Source: Dermanyssus gallinae
Taxonomy: Eukaryota; Arthropoda; Arachnida; Mesostigmata; Dermanyssidae
DNA length: 64,000 bases
Assembly: GCA_003439945.1 (NCBI GenBank)
Contig: QVRM01005978.1
Coordinates: 240,001-304,000, forward strand
Reading direction: 5' to 3'
The translations under genes and the position numbers were made by a program. How positions within the stretch are numbered: the stretch's first letter is position 1; every line of letters begins with the position of its first letter. Shown piece after piece: positions 1 to 11,315 of the stretch. A model generated the notes under the pieces. That model was not told where the DNA came from, did not search any database, and saw only the letters and a list, made by a program, of their open reading frames with translations.

Positions 1-93
1 TTGTCCTTGTGATCGTTTGCTTGTTTCTAGCACACTTTTATTCGTCGACACAAGCTGCTTCGCACGGCGTTAACCTCTAAAAATTATTGGTTC

Positions 94-125
<32 letters not shown>

Positions 126-1970
126 GCATACACACATAAGGGTTCTAGGAAAAAAAGCTTCTACAATACAATACAATACAAAGTCTCCTTTATAGAAAAC
201 GGGGTGTTAAAATCACATAGCGTATATATAGTTCAACACCGGTAAGCATCGCAAGAGTCAAACGGGAACATCAAAATTGTTTCCCCAAATAAGGCAACCG
301 GTTTGGCTTTTAAGAAAAATGTTTTTTTTTTTTAATTTTGATTCTTCAAAGAAAAAGCTTTTCACAGTTTTGCCACGAAACCGCGTGTGCAATAAAACGA
401 TTTTTATTTCCTGCTTCTTGGTTTCGAAACTTCTACTTCAGAAACTCCGTTTTTTACGACACTTTTGAGAGGACAACCCAAAATATTTGTCATCGCCTTG
501 AATTCGACTTTTGCACCTACTCTTTACAGCGCCTTACACAGTGTTGTTAGTTAGCGGTAAACACGAGCGAGCAACTGTCACAGGTAATAAATGTCTCTGC
601 GCGTTTCTCTTTGCGTCTGCTGATTTTCTCCATCCATGTGTGTTTCATTGTCTCTTGGCCGCTTGTTATTGCTTGTCTTGCGTAAAATATATGTGCCGCT
701 GTAAACTGTACTACCGAACATACAGCCGAACTGCTACTACTACAACTTCTACAGTCATTGTAGTACCTCTGACTGTGTGTTCGTCGCGGGCTCTGGCCCT
801 TGTAAACAGGTTCAAAGCACACAGGGAGGCGTCTTTTTACAACGTCTCAATTTCGAGCATTCTATACGGCTGACCGACTGATGTCGAAGCATGAGAATTC
901 AGACAGGGTTGCGCTCGCACCACTTCCGCCTTGACTCAACAAATGGCACACCATCGTTGCACCGTTCGTCGTCTCGGTGAGGATTGTCGCGCGCGCTTCG
1001 ACCTCGAAACTCCGAAGTCGCCGAAGTCAGGTCGGTCGATCGATCGATTGGTCTGCGTTTGGCGGATGTCAAACTTCACGCCAATTTCGATCTCGACATA
1101 ACCGATGACACGTTTTCTGCAGGCATTAGCGGTTTGTTACCTTGACTCCGCTAGCAAACAGCGTTCGTCTGTTGTGGTCAATTTATTAAGTTGAATCGTC
1201 TGACTGGATAGTATCGCTTTACTTGCTAAGCTAGTGCGTGTCATGTTCTCAGCAAAATTTGTTAGTTCTGTATAAGCGGATAGATTTTCTTGCTGGCATA
1301 CGTGTCTAAACTACATAGAACGAGCGCAGAATAGGAATGAGTCGCATGCCTAAGCGCAGAGTATTCGTATTCATGAACGGTACTCTTCTGCGACGTGCGA
1401 CTAACGGGCATTTCTTTTAAAAAAATATATAAATATTAACCCAAGCCAACTTGTTGTTGTCCTGCATGTCGAATACAGGACATTCGACTGTATACGGTCT
1501 AGCCACAATTACAGAAAAAAAACCATTATTATAAATTTTGTTCAAGGAACGCAGACAAAACCGATGATAGCATTTTTCAGATGGGTTCTCCCATACATAA
1601 TTCGCGCACGTATTCTAAATGAAAAAGTTAAACTTTCGATATGAAATTAAACAGCGAATTTTATTTGGAATTCAGATGCTACGTTCTTGTTGGAACTATA
1701 TATATATATATATATATACATATATATATACATATATATATTTGCACATAGGTATATACTGTGAGAGTAAGAAGAAAAACAAGGCACGTCTATAGTTAGT
1801 AGTAGCACACATTAGATATAGAGAACGGAGGTACGGGATGGCATCATGCCGTGGGCCGCTCTACGCTCTTAGTGCAACGCATCGCGTCAAACAGTTAACG
1901 TGACAAGCCTGCTGCCGTGAAATCAAACAGTCAGTCTAGGCTGCGAGAATTTAGAAAAGAAACGTCTTTT
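1..1970. other. Intergenic stretch, no gene recognised
   Basis: I find no coding region with domain or splice support. The stretch holds short (AT)n tracts near 96-125 and 1698-1742 and T/A-rich runs. The part from about 1550 to 1660 resembles 39025-39100, where a transposase-like relic lies: both share a run reading GCATTTTTCAGATG. It may therefore be weak transposon debris. The short open frames near 277-870 show no domain and overlap each other on both strands. Confidence 0.5.
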
Positions 1971-1973
1971 AAG

Positions 1974-2135
1974 AAGGTTGTTTTTTTAATTCTAGACCAT
2001 CCTTCGACCATCCCCTACGGGCTTGGAACTCACCGTGAGGTATCTCTTCAATGCACCGAGGGCGGCCGGACATGTTGAGATTTCATCAGAGGGTTTCTCT
2101 AACAGTCCTTGTGGCAGCAAGCATGGCCGCTGAAG
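1974..2135 (-). mobile_element. SINE-like repeat, family 2, copy 1 (3' half)
   Basis: Read on the minus strand, this stretch matches 45880-46020 over about 140 bases. Shared landmarks are the GCGGCCATGC and GCCACAAGGACTGTTA boxes, then GGTGCATTGAAGA, then AAGCCCGTAGGGGATGG, then a tail of TCTAGAWTTAAAAA followed by CAACC. The A-rich tail and repeated 3' end fit a retroposed short element. The 5' half, which carries a Pol III B-box-like motif in the other copies, is not recognisable here; an unrelated stretch with short (AT) runs follows at 2150-2400. Confidence 0.6.
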
Positions 2136-2591
2136 TCCAGGCTGCTGCTGGCCGGAAGCTCGCCAAGCAGCAAAGCAACGGCACACACTCGAAAACGATC
2201 CCGAAGTCGGCCTTGATATACGTATATATGTATGTGTGTGATGCAACACGCCTCTGCATAGGCCACGGTGCCGGCTATTCTTCGGTAAGAACGAAGAGAG
2301 CCAGGTACAGTTGTTAACAGCGCTAGGGGTTGCTTCGCCACCCACCACCAGCCGTCGACCACCATTCGGTATCGATTGAGAGCGCCGCCTAGAACAACAG
2401 CCTGTGAGATGGCTCTGCACCCCTATTCCCCTCCCGGGGGTGCAGTATACTACTTCTTCACAGCTCTCCGCTTCCCTTTTACACACGTGGCATCCTTCTG
2501 TTCCTCTCTCTCTGCCTCTCCATATATTTATATATATATATATGTATTCCTGCTCCTTCCTCTCTACCTCTCTCTCTCTCTTTGCCTCTCC

Positions 2592-2625
<34 letters not shown>

Positions 2626-3721
2626 TCCTGCTCCTCCCTCTCTAGTGTTGCTCTCAGCGGTGATACCGTTAGCGTCGTTGGTGGCGGGGTGCGCCTACCT
2701 AGTGCACCGTTTCGGTGTATCCGATGAAAATTGAACACAAGCAAAAAATGCCGGTGTTCATTAGCGAGTGGCTTCAGATCATCACGAGCAACATTGCAGG
2801 CCGCCAGTCATCCTAGCCGTTCTCGACAGACGTAATGCACAATCGTGTGAGAGAGAGAGAGCTGTAATAGTAAGGCTTTCATCAGTGTCGTCACCTCCGG
2901 TCGCACCAGCATTGTAACATCGCCGTCATCGCCTCCTCAGTAATGCCTAACTCTCTCAGCACTGCGGGTTCCCTTCCCCCTTTTGACACGAATAGTTCTC
3001 GCGAGGTGCAAGATGATTGAACAACCATGACACGCTCGCACACTGGCGCAATGGATCGCGGTCGCAATTTTCAAAAGAACCATATCAACATGTTTTATAT
3101 ATATATATAATTATACCTACCCACTATACTACACGGTCTTCCAACTGCAGCTATAGATTCATTGGATGGATCGATTGCTCGCTTGACCTAAGTGCAATGT
3201 ATACCCAAGTACGCATGTCACCCATTTATACGAGGAGCACTTAGACCGGATTAGATTTTTGCAGATGTTTTAACAGTGTTTGTAGGAGTGAACGACACAT
3301 TCTAGAATAGTTGTACCCCCTCTATCCGCAGGTTCAAGAGCAAACATCAACTGAGGATTATCGTAGCCACACAACACAGTGCGATGGGAGTCGAAGCAAA
3401 TAAACGTTATCTACATCTCATGACCTCATAACAGACCACCAGGTCAAGACTGCGCTATATAGAAGTAGATGGCATCTTTGACGTCTTCCCAGTCTCTTAA
3501 ATTTTCTGAATCAGACCCTTAAGGCTCGTTACTAGTCTCGCACACTGAGTGCCACTCAGGCCCTCGATTGTCGTTAGACACTCACTTCGTTGGTGGCCGT
3601 GGTTTGGTGTTTACTTAGATGAAGCTCAAAACCAATACTCCTTAGTCTCCCTATTAGAAAGACAAATTATGCTTCAGCGGGACCAGCTTTAGGTTATGTC
3701 TTTATATATATATATATATAT

Positions 3722-4041
3722 TCTTGAGAATAATCTTCAATACAACATTTGTCCTGCTTTGAGCAAACGTAGACTTTTGCAGTCTTGTTTTCTTTTCAAC
3801 AGATGCAAGAGTTTCCTCCAAACACGCAGCTATGATTGGTTTGTCGATAGGATGACTGGGGCTATCGCACTCGCAGATTCAGTAAGAATATGTCAGAATA
3901 AAAAGCTTGATACAACCAATCTTGGTAATTTTGTTCTCATTCCAAAAAAATACATTTCCGCCCCCTTGTTCCATTGGCAAATAATTATTTTGTCGCCGAG
4001 TTGTACTAGACTCCAAAGTTTGTTAGACGAATTCTAGGAGA

Positions 4042-4044
<3 letters not shown>
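3722..4044 (+). repeat. Unclassified dispersed repeat, family A, copy 1
   Basis: This stretch aligns with 15507-15806 almost end to end. Shared blocks include ACATTTGTCCTGCTTTGAGC, CACACAGCTATGATTAGTTTG-type sequence, GATACAACMAMYYTTGGTA, CCCTTGTTCCATTGG and TAGACTCCAA, and both copies end in GACGAATTCTRGGAGA. In both copies the next bases are a long (AT)n tract, so the microsatellite looks like a fixed part of the unit's 3' end. No open frame is conserved between the copies. It could be a SINE or MITE of unknown family, or the 3' end of a longer element. Confidence 0.65.

Positions 4045-4107
<63 letters not shown>
4044..4107. repeat. (AT)n microsatellite, about 64 bp
   Basis: Pure alternating AT, directly following dispersed repeat family A copy 1. 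Confidence 0.97.
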
Positions 4108-4108
<1 letters not shown>

Positions 4109-4528
4109 GCCAGTTTTGGATCATCCGCGTAGGTCTATACATATACATGAATGCAAATATGTAAATAAACGTGTAGTAAGTTCTGACAGGTAATGGATGC
4201 TCCCAGAGCTGTCACTCGCAGAACTGTTATGAAGCTCCCCGGTATTGTCTTAGATTTTTGCAAAACTAAAGCCAAACCCCTGATGTGACAGCACAGACCA
4301 TACTTTGAAGAGAGAAAAAATTAAAACGACGCTCCAAAGACTAGGACGTTGTTTCGAGGAAGGTGTTTTTTAATTGATAAATTTGTTACAACCATTTATC
4401 AAGGGTACCGCTTGCGCTTTACTTCGATGAAAAAATGAGGTTCTTCTATGCTCTCCGTGTCTTCGCGCCTGCTAACTTTGGCCGCCCGGCCCAGGCGTTG
4501 TTATCTCGTTGGCAAGCTAGGCCCGGTC

Positions 4529-4690
4529 CTAGAGTACGTCTGCCTTGTAAGCCGTGACTAGGACGGCCAGGTCGTCGGCGTAAGCAATTGTCCGAAAGCC
4601 CTCAATGTTGGAGAGCTCTAGCACATCATCGTATGCCATGTTCCACAGCAGGGGACCCAGAACGGATCCGTGTGGGACGCACGCTGTCAT
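4529..4690 (-). pseudogene. Reverse-transcriptase fragment, R1/jockey-like LINE
   Basis: The minus strand from the ATG at 4690 reads about 53 codons with two reverse-transcriptase signatures. One is a motif B-like block (VPHGSVLGPLLWN) and the other is the catalytic motif C (IAYADDLAVLV). An F/A-Y-A-D-D box followed by LAVLV is typical of R1/jockey-group non-LTR elements. A stop follows at 4529. Weaker coding sequence continues in another frame to about 4380. There is no upstream palm sequence, so this is a 5'-truncated or decayed copy, not a host gene. Confidence 0.75.
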
Positions 4691-4699
4691 GTCGAACTA

Positions 4700-4872
4700 A
4701 TAGTGGTAAGAGTTATAAAGCTGCTCGACAATCTACCCTGTATTCCTAAAGCGGAAGACAAACCGTGTTCTACACAATTCAAAACTCTTATGCGAGAAAT
4801 TTCCTCAGTGGCCCCGATGTAGTAAGGCGATGAAACCGATAAACCCGCGTTAGTGCATTTCATATTTAAATT

Positions 4873-4918
<46 letters not shown>

Positions 4919-6566
4919 ACTGGTGTTTTACTAAACGATGTTCGTCTACCTCTGTCCGTAACTTTTCAATTTCCTGCCGCAATATTCTAGCAAAGTGTGA
5001 CTTGAAGTGAATCTGCGTAGTTAACCCACGTCTGTGCTGCAATAAGTATCGTTGAAAATAGATTTAAACCAGGAATTTGCACCAGACAGTGATGTCTTCT
5101 ATTATATTGGCATGAAAGTGTTGGTTTACTTTTTTGCCTTACAGTTTTACACAGCGGCAACAAACATAATTAACCGCCTCTCTCAAGCAGCTGACTGTAT
5201 AATTGTATAATCTGTATAATTGTCTATGTTATATGCATACTCAATACGAGTGAAATAAATATGATGATGAACAAAACATTACTTCACGCTTAAAATTATT
5301 GGCCGATTATCACGCGTGATATTGCACATGTTGTTGTTGTTGCTAATCATCTGGCAAGCTATATGCTATCCTAATCTAGTTCGAGTTTCGCTACAAATAG
5401 ACTTCGAAAGCAGGATGACCAGATCAACCGGTAATTTCCAGGTGATGATGATGCTGATGATAATGGGCTTGTTGCCGCTATGGTAGCCTCTGTTAGTTAT
5501 ATTGTTGCTGCTAAAACTGTTTCTTCTGTTGTTGCCGTTGCTCGTGCTAGTGTTGCGCTATACACTACCGTTTCATTTTATTGTTCGACCGTTGCTGTTA
5601 TTACTGATTTTTACCGGCTGTTTTCGCTCTAGTCGGGACGGCCATCTTGATACGAACGTTGTTGCTTTCATAAAATGCTGCGACGCTCTGGCGATGACCA
5701 CTGATCCAAAGAAGCTGACGTAAGCAATACGATGACGACGACGACAACGACCGCTACAAACAATAGTCCAGTAGTAACAGTGAGAAGTTTAAATCAGCAA
5801 AAACTAGTATGACCAGTTTCTGGCTTTGCTTTAGGCTGGGCGGACGGGGGGGGGGGGGGAGGGGTTGGGGAATATTCGATTGCTATTTATTGCCTGCCCA
5901 CAGCATCGTCCGCTAAGCCTTTCCTTGCCTTGTTTTTGCTCCCGTTTGAGTCTTTTGTCTTCGTACCGCGGCTTCAGTACAGTTGGCAGTGTCCGTTATT
6001 GTTGTGGCTGTTGTTGTTGTGGCTGTTGTTATTGTTGTTGTTGTGGCTGTTTTTGTTGTTGTTGTTGCTATTCATGTTGATGTGGTTGCTATTGCCCGCG
6101 AACTCTCGTGCGTTGTGTAGATAGTATGAATTGATAAACCACCGTTTCAGTTGTAACCGCATCCCAAATACAGCTCGTCCAGCGACAGGGTCGAGATACA
6201 TGGTGTGTGTGTGTGTCTATTCGGGCAAAAATAGAGAAAGACATTTATAGCCGATTCGCCATGTCGGTCGGTGCATTGAGCTCTCTTCAGAGTTTTTCAG
6301 GCTGTCGTGATCCGATCGGAGGAATAGACGCTTGAGAACGCAAATACAAGACAAAGAGAGAGAGAGAGAGCACAGAGTCTACAAAAGGCCTGAGCAGAGG
6401 CTTTGCAAACGATACTGCAGGCCAACAGGGAAAGCTGAGGATTAGACTGTAGATCTGCTCGTGGCGGGTAGGAGCATCCCTGCTAGAGAACACCGTGTCC
6501 TGCACATATATATATGCAATTTCTCACAACTAGTAAACTGCCAAAAACGTAGTCTTGCTTCTGCTC

Positions 6567-6607
<41 letters not shown>

Positions 6608-6880
6608 TTACGTTATTATATATATACAACCAGTTCTGCAGCAGAAACTACCATACGTATGTCATTGCAGCGTTTCAAATAAAGCTGAGTTCTGGGGTAA
6701 AGCGAGAGTAATGATTTTTTTAATTTATTTTCAACGGCGCTATATAATAATGTTAATAATAATGCAAGTAAATGGTTGTGCACCATATTTTTTATTGAGA
6801 CATCTGTGCTCTTCTTTTTATTTTGTATTTATCTAGATTCATCTGCTTCAACTGAAGCGTGTCTTGTGCGTAACAGTGGG
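4700..6880. other. Intergenic, repeats and a G-rich tract
   Basis: Holds an (AT)n tract at 4877-4915, an (AT)n at 6570-6604, TTG/TGG-rich trinucleotide repeats at 5995-6070 and a guanine-rich run at 5834-5870. The apparent poly-Leu, poly-Cys and poly-Asn frames around 5900-6200 are the six-frame readings of the TTG repeats. No domain, splice-supported exon or RNA gene was seen. Confidence 0.5.
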
Positions 6881-6882
<2 letters not shown>

Positions 6883-6955
<73 letters not shown>

Positions 6956-6957
6956 TA
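6883..6957. repeat. (AT)n microsatellite, about 75 bp
   Basis: Uninterrupted AT repeats apart from one C near the end. It abuts the 5' truncation point of the retroelement relic that starts at 6958. Confidence 0.95.
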
Positions 6958-8150
6958 CTACTAGGCGTACCAATTTGCCCCGAGGGGCTCCCAGCAGCAA
7001 TCGAGCGCTGGAGATTGAAACTGGAAAATGCCGCTGCTCGTCTTCCTCTTCTGGGAGCACACCGGGGACTTTTCTTACTCAGGTCTTCTTTCTCGTCCTC
7101 AGGACTCATCCACCTTCTTCGAGGGGCCGACCTATCTAACCAAGCCGATGAGTTGCAAAGACTCAACGATTTGACACTGTCTACCCTCGAGTCCCTGCTG
7201 AACACATCTCTACCTGTTTCTAAAGGAGGTCTCGGTGTACCAAATTTACTCACCCTGGCCGGGCCTGCTATAGTGTCATCAATGCTAAGCGTCGAAAACA
7301 GGGCAATCCATCTTTTAGATACAGCGGGAATCGGCCAGTATAAAAACCGCTTAGCTTATCTTCAGAAGAACCTTGAGGCGCGATGCGGAGGTAAGCCTGA
7401 AAACGTACTATCTCAGGGTGACTGGAGTGCCCTTTGCACGATGAGGTACAACGACGTCTCTTTAACGAAGCCGCCGACGACACGACCAGGGCTCGTCTAA
7501 ACGCCGTATCCGCCAACGACTCAGGTGCTTGGCTACACGCGCTTCCCAGTGCCCCCATAGGCACCCTTCTTGATGATGAGACGATTCGCATATCAGTAGG
7601 CCTACGCCTAGGAGCAGACCTAGTAACCACTCATCGGTGTCAATGCGGTCACCCCGTCGATAAACTAGGACATCACGGACTATCGTGCATCATCAGCGCA
7701 GGACGACGCTCGAGACATGCCGCTATCAATGAGACATTTAGCAGAGCCCTTAGGTCGTGCGGTCGTCGTGCATCCTTGAACCCCCAGGCCTCTGCGCGGA
7801 AGACGGCAGAGGTCCAGACGGGATGACACTTACACCATTCGAGCGAGGCAAAATGCTGGTTTGGGACGCAACCGTTACCGACTCCTTAGCCCCTTCTATG
7901 GTCGGTGGCGGCGCATCCGAAGCTGGTTATGCAGCCCACCTTGCGGAGACTAGCAAATTGAGAAAATATTCATCAATTGGGTATCCCCACGAATTCTGCC
8001 CTCTCGCGTTTGAAACTTCTTGAAAAATCTTGATATACAACGTGGAAACGCTGCCTCCGTTGGGGGCACGCTTCTGAGGTGGTGTCGGCCTGACCTCATC
8101 GAAACGGACACGTGACAGCCACAATACGCGCCCACTAGGCATATTGGCTT
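6958..8150 (+). pseudogene. RLE-type non-LTR retrotransposon, C-terminal half, broken
   Basis: A continuous frame runs from 6958 to about 7459. Its start (LGVPICPEGLPAAIERWR) matches the post-RT region of the intact element at 52.5-55.3 kb (LGSPVMPEGIPRALDAKR). A frameshift near 7455 leads to a frame with a CCHC-type cluster (CQCGHPVDKLGHHGLSC) and the RHAAIN box at about 7630-7740. A second frameshift near 7780 leads to the endonuclease block RPDG-type (GPDGMTLTPF) and LVWDATVTD at about 7810-7890. It ends near 8010 in a stop, and about 100 bases are missing relative to the copy at 9.4 kb before the common tail (AACGTGGAAACG). Clearly dead; a subfamily distinct from the 52 kb copy. Confidence 0.85.
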
Positions 8151-8344
8151 AGCTAATCCATCGTGATACGTGTAACATATGCATAATGTATTATATTGAA
8201 AATAAACTTTCTAATATATATATATATATTTATAGAAAAAGCGAACACTTAGCGGGCTTAGCAATCGGCTACAATTTTGATTGTAGTGACAGCTGTGCTT
8301 CCAGAGCAGCTAAAGGATCCCGTCCTCAAGACGGTCGCCGTGCA

Positions 8345-8416
8345 GGGGATATAGCTCAGTGGTAGAGCATTCGACTGCAGATCGAGAGGTCCCCGGTTCG
8401 AACCCGGGTGTCCCCT
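8345..8416 (+). tRNA. tRNA-Cys(GCA), copy 1
   Basis: The 72-base sequence folds as a cloverleaf. The acceptor arms GGGGATA and TGTCCCC pair with one G-U, and position 73 is U, as in Cys tRNAs. The D loop carries the A box (TAGCTCAGTGGTAGA), the anticodon loop is CTGCAGA with GCA anticodon, and the T arm carries the B box GGTTCGAACCC. No intron and no encoded CCA. A run of T residues from about 8425 is a Pol III terminator. It delivers cysteine to cytosolic ribosomes. It is identical to the copy at 15007. Confidence 0.97.
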
Positions 8417-8423
8417 GAGTGTA

Positions 8424-8432
8424 CTTTTTTTT
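8424..8432 (+). terminator. Pol III terminator of tRNA-Cys copy 1
   Basis: A run of T residues begins within ten bases of the tRNA 3' end, as needed for RNA polymerase III release. Confidence 0.85.
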
Positions 8433-8476
8433 GTTGTTGTAATAATAATTATTCAAGTAACATTTTTTTAATTTTC

Positions 8477-8879
8477 TGTTGTATTAATTATTATTAAAGT
8501 AATTTTTATTATTTATTATCATTCAGTTATTACAATTAGGGGTATGAACGTTTAAGCCAGATTCATCATGTTCTCTGTTCGCTTTCTGTTCATTCATGGC
8601 GCCTATGATAGAAACCACGTTCCCCCTACAAACGACCAAAGACATAATCTGCCTCAAAACATGGCTAAGCGTCGACCGCCCGTAACGTCTTGTATACGTT
8701 TTCCGATATCTTTCAGGATTTTGCTGTACCTGTGCTGATTGGGTCGATCTACAAAGTGGTAGTTCCTTGATAGCTCGAGGTACTTGCTTCGCTTTTCAGA
8801 ATCCGCGCGCTCTTATACCCATCCAGAGTCATGAATTAGAGCAATGATTTTCGTTGCATTACTTATTATTAAAGTAATT
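8477..8879 (-). mobile_element. 3' end of a Dong/R4-like LINE, with flanking direct repeats
   Basis: The core 8519-8850 matches the 3' end of the intact element (52395-52735) on the same strand: the shared landmarks are TATGAACGTTTA, TTCATGGCGCCTATGAT, CAAACGRCCAAAGACAT and CAGAATCCGCGCGCTC. It covers the end of the coding region and the 3' UTR; the 5' part is truncated. The core is bracketed by 28-base direct repeats, 8477-8504 and 8852-8879, with about three mismatches (shared core TTATTATTAAAGTAATT). That fits a target-site duplication of a 5'-truncated insertion into a TAA/TTA-rich site beside the tRNA gene. Confidence 0.8.
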
Positions 8880-8969
8880 ACCTATTTTATTTATGTTTTT
8901 TTCCACGTTCATAGCGAAAGTGCACTACCCTCGCGGCGTGACCACGCTGTGGCTATAGTAATTAGCCGT

Positions 8970-9145
8970 CGAACCCGGTGGCGTAATGCATTCGTCTGCG
9001 TCTCGCGATCGGAGGAGACTCATAGGTGCGCAGGTTCGAGCCCCACCGTTGCGCATTTGTATTTACGGGGGTCCGTCTGTGAAGCAATTGGCAAAGCAGT
9101 CTCACGAGCGTTAAATCTTGGCTGAGAGTAAGACCCGAAAGATGC
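8970..9145 (+). mobile_element. tRNA-derived SINE, family 1, copy 1
   Basis: The 5' part is tRNA-like, with an A box (GGTGGCGTAATGC) and a B box (GGTTCGAGCCCC), and an extended variable arm between them. The tRNA-unrelated body then runs through GCGCATTTGTATTTACGG, GTCCGTCTGTGAAGCAAT and TTAAATCTTGGCTGAG. Copy 2 at 44104 matches over the whole unit. A short direct repeat, TAGCCGT, at 8963-8969 and 9146-9152 with partly matching flanks may be a decayed target-site duplication. It would be transcribed by Pol III and mobilised by a partner LINE. The partner is unknown. Confidence 0.8.
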
Positions 9146-9152
9146 TAGCCGT

Positions 9153-9436
9153 AACTTTTCGTGCCACAAGGCATTGGGAGTGTCAATCAATATGTACACT
9201 GTAAATAAAGAAGTAAAGCACCCTGGCATGTTTCATGGATTGATGGTAGAGTCCATCCATAATGTAGCACGTTTGTAGCGAAACAAAGTCTAAACTCGTT
9301 TGCTGAATGTAACGCTCCAACAAGTGTGAATAACCATAGACAATTATTTTCCGCCCGTGTTTTTTCTCCACAAATCGCCTCAGACCACAAACTAAAGTAG
9401 ACTGATAGGTAAGGTTATATATATATATATAAATAT
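9153..9436. other. Short spacer between SINE and LINE relic
   Basis: No gene. Contains an (AT)n tract at about 9414-9432 directly before the next retroelement fragment. Confidence 0.5.
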
Positions 9437-10100
9437 TAGTTATACTGTTCGCCTAGTGTGGCGAAAAGGTCTCACCTCTTGGTCACCATGGCTTATCTTG
9501 CATCCGCAGTTTAGGCCGTAGGACGAGACATGCTGCGTTAAATGATACTCTAGCCCGTGCTCTAAGGTCTTCCGGCTGCCCTTGTGTTCTCGAACCCGCA
9601 GGCTTGTACACTAACGACTCTCGTCGACCTGATGGGATGACCCTAACAGCTTTTGAAGGTGGGAAGACACTTGTCTGGGACGCTACCGTGACTGACCCTT
9701 TAGCACCTTCAATGGTCAGTCACGGCGCTACCCAGGCTGGTTATGCTGTTTCGCAGGCGGAAAGAAACAAGTGTCGGAAGTATGCATCTATGGGAGACTC
9801 TATGGATTTTCGACCTTTTGCCTTTGAGACCTTAGGGGGCCCAGGTAAAATTACTTAGGGAGTTATTACTAAGATATGCAAGTGTCTCAGATTGGCTACG
9901 GGGGACCCACGCGCTGGTGATTTTTTTCGGCAAAGGCTATCATTGGATATACGAGGTAACGTACTCGTACAACGTGGAAACGCCACGGCGGTGCTTGGCA
10001 CCTTGTCCAGGTGGTCTACACCAGGCCTGGACCTAGGGCTGATGTAGTTTGTCGTCACGTTCGCTAAGGGACAATTGTTAACCCCGTTACGAGTTCAATA
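9437..10100 (+). pseudogene. RLE-type non-LTR retrotransposon, endonuclease end
   Basis: This is the same subfamily as 6958-8150. The cysteine cluster region at about 9455-9530 is frameshifted. An open stretch at 9604-9857 carries the endonuclease motif RPDGMTLTAFEGGKTLVWD, with the invariant PD and the second D, then the tail ending FRPFAFETLGG. After a stop, other frames still match the family: GDPRAGDFFRQRLSLDIRGN and then ALTGT-like NATAVLGTL near 9990. An AATAAA-type signal follows at about 10097. It is 5'-truncated at an (AT)n tract. The more complete tail here shows what the 7-8 kb copy has lost. Confidence 0.85.
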
Positions 10101-10978
10101 AAATATATCGATATCTAGACCAAAAATACAAGGCACAGTGTAAATATATATGAATATATATATATATAGAGGTTTATACTGCTACTTTGGTAGGGCTGAC
10201 GACAATAAGCAATTATGACAATTATATGACAGACAATAAGAAGAAAAAGCTAAAATTATACGACAAGGCTCTTGCCTAGCCGCATCGTCCGCCCAACGGT
10301 AAAACAGGCGTAAACTACAGAGCGATGCCTGTCGCCGGCGGATCCATTCGTAGGCAAGACAGACTCTAGTTTCCCTCAAATAAATACCTTACTACCGACT
10401 TATGTTAGCTATTAAAGCGCCGAGTGGACAGTTGTGTCGCATTACCTACTACTTGCCACTTGGATTTATATCACTACCCACGTTTCGGGCTTCTTGGCAG
10501 GCCGCATTGGCATTGGCCCGTCTGATGGGCCTTGTTCTCTCTGCGGCGCTTGCTAGGAGAGTGATCCGTTTCGACAGAGGGCCAGCACTCGAACTAACAC
10601 AAAGTTTTCTGTTGTTCGACAAGTAGCTGCATCTTGTCTCTCCTAAATCTAGCATGTCAGAAAATATATTCATCAATATTGTGCCGCAAAACTTAAACTA
10701 GTAAACACGGCGCTTTGAGCAGTTTTGTAAGCACCAACTCTGTGGCGCTTACCGGAAGCCCTTAATGCGCACCAAATGTCAGTAAAAACTGAGTGCGCTA
10801 TTAAGTTAGCTAATACTTAAGACTTAAGAAAACGATGTAGCTATTTATAAAACTTCACAAAACATGAGATGGACAGGAAGAAAATATTTAATACTTGTCA
10901 CATATTAGACTTGTAGCTAGATGAGTACAATAAAAACTATCATTCATATCAACGGAGGCTTGTAAAACAATTCTTGTG

Positions 10979-10979
<1 letters not shown>

Positions 10980-11019
<40 letters not shown>
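10980..11019. repeat. (AT)n microsatellite, about 40 bp
   Basis: Pure AT dinucleotide run. Confidence 0.95.
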
Positions 11020-11022
<3 letters not shown>

Positions 11023-11248
11023 TACCATAAAATTGATAGACGGCTGGTTCATGTTACACGATGTGTTATAATGTGACAGTACGGTATAACAAAATTGAAT
11101 TAACTTCAACAACAAGTATTCTCTTTCCGCACATCTTTAAGGCAACGGTTGCCAACGCGATACTTGGAAGCCTTAGTACGAGCTTTAGTGTATAATGTAT
11201 AAATAAAAGTACTGTGCTCTGTGTAAAAAAGGCTTAACGTAGTTGGCC

Positions 11249-11251
<3 letters not shown>

Positions 11252-11313
<62 letters not shown>
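11252..11313. repeat. (AT)n microsatellite, about 62 bp
   Basis: Pure AT dinucleotide run. Confidence 0.95.

Positions 11314-11315
<2 letters not shown>

Larger units (their letters stand above)
2136..4440. other. Intergenic, microsatellite-rich
   Basis: Contains CT-rich/(AT)n composite repeats at 2500-2545 and 2570-2617 in tandem (CTCTCTCTGCCTCTCCATAT-like unit used twice), a small (AT)n at 3095-3110 and another at 3705-3721. The open frames here are translations of these repeats. The only other structured sequence is the dispersed repeat at 3722-4044, listed separately. Confidence 0.5.

Noticed and set aside
1992..2744. 250-codon minus-strand frame
   Set aside because: Runs through CT/(AT)n repeats and into the SINE-like copy; repeated tetrapeptides come from the microsatellite. 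No start context or domain.
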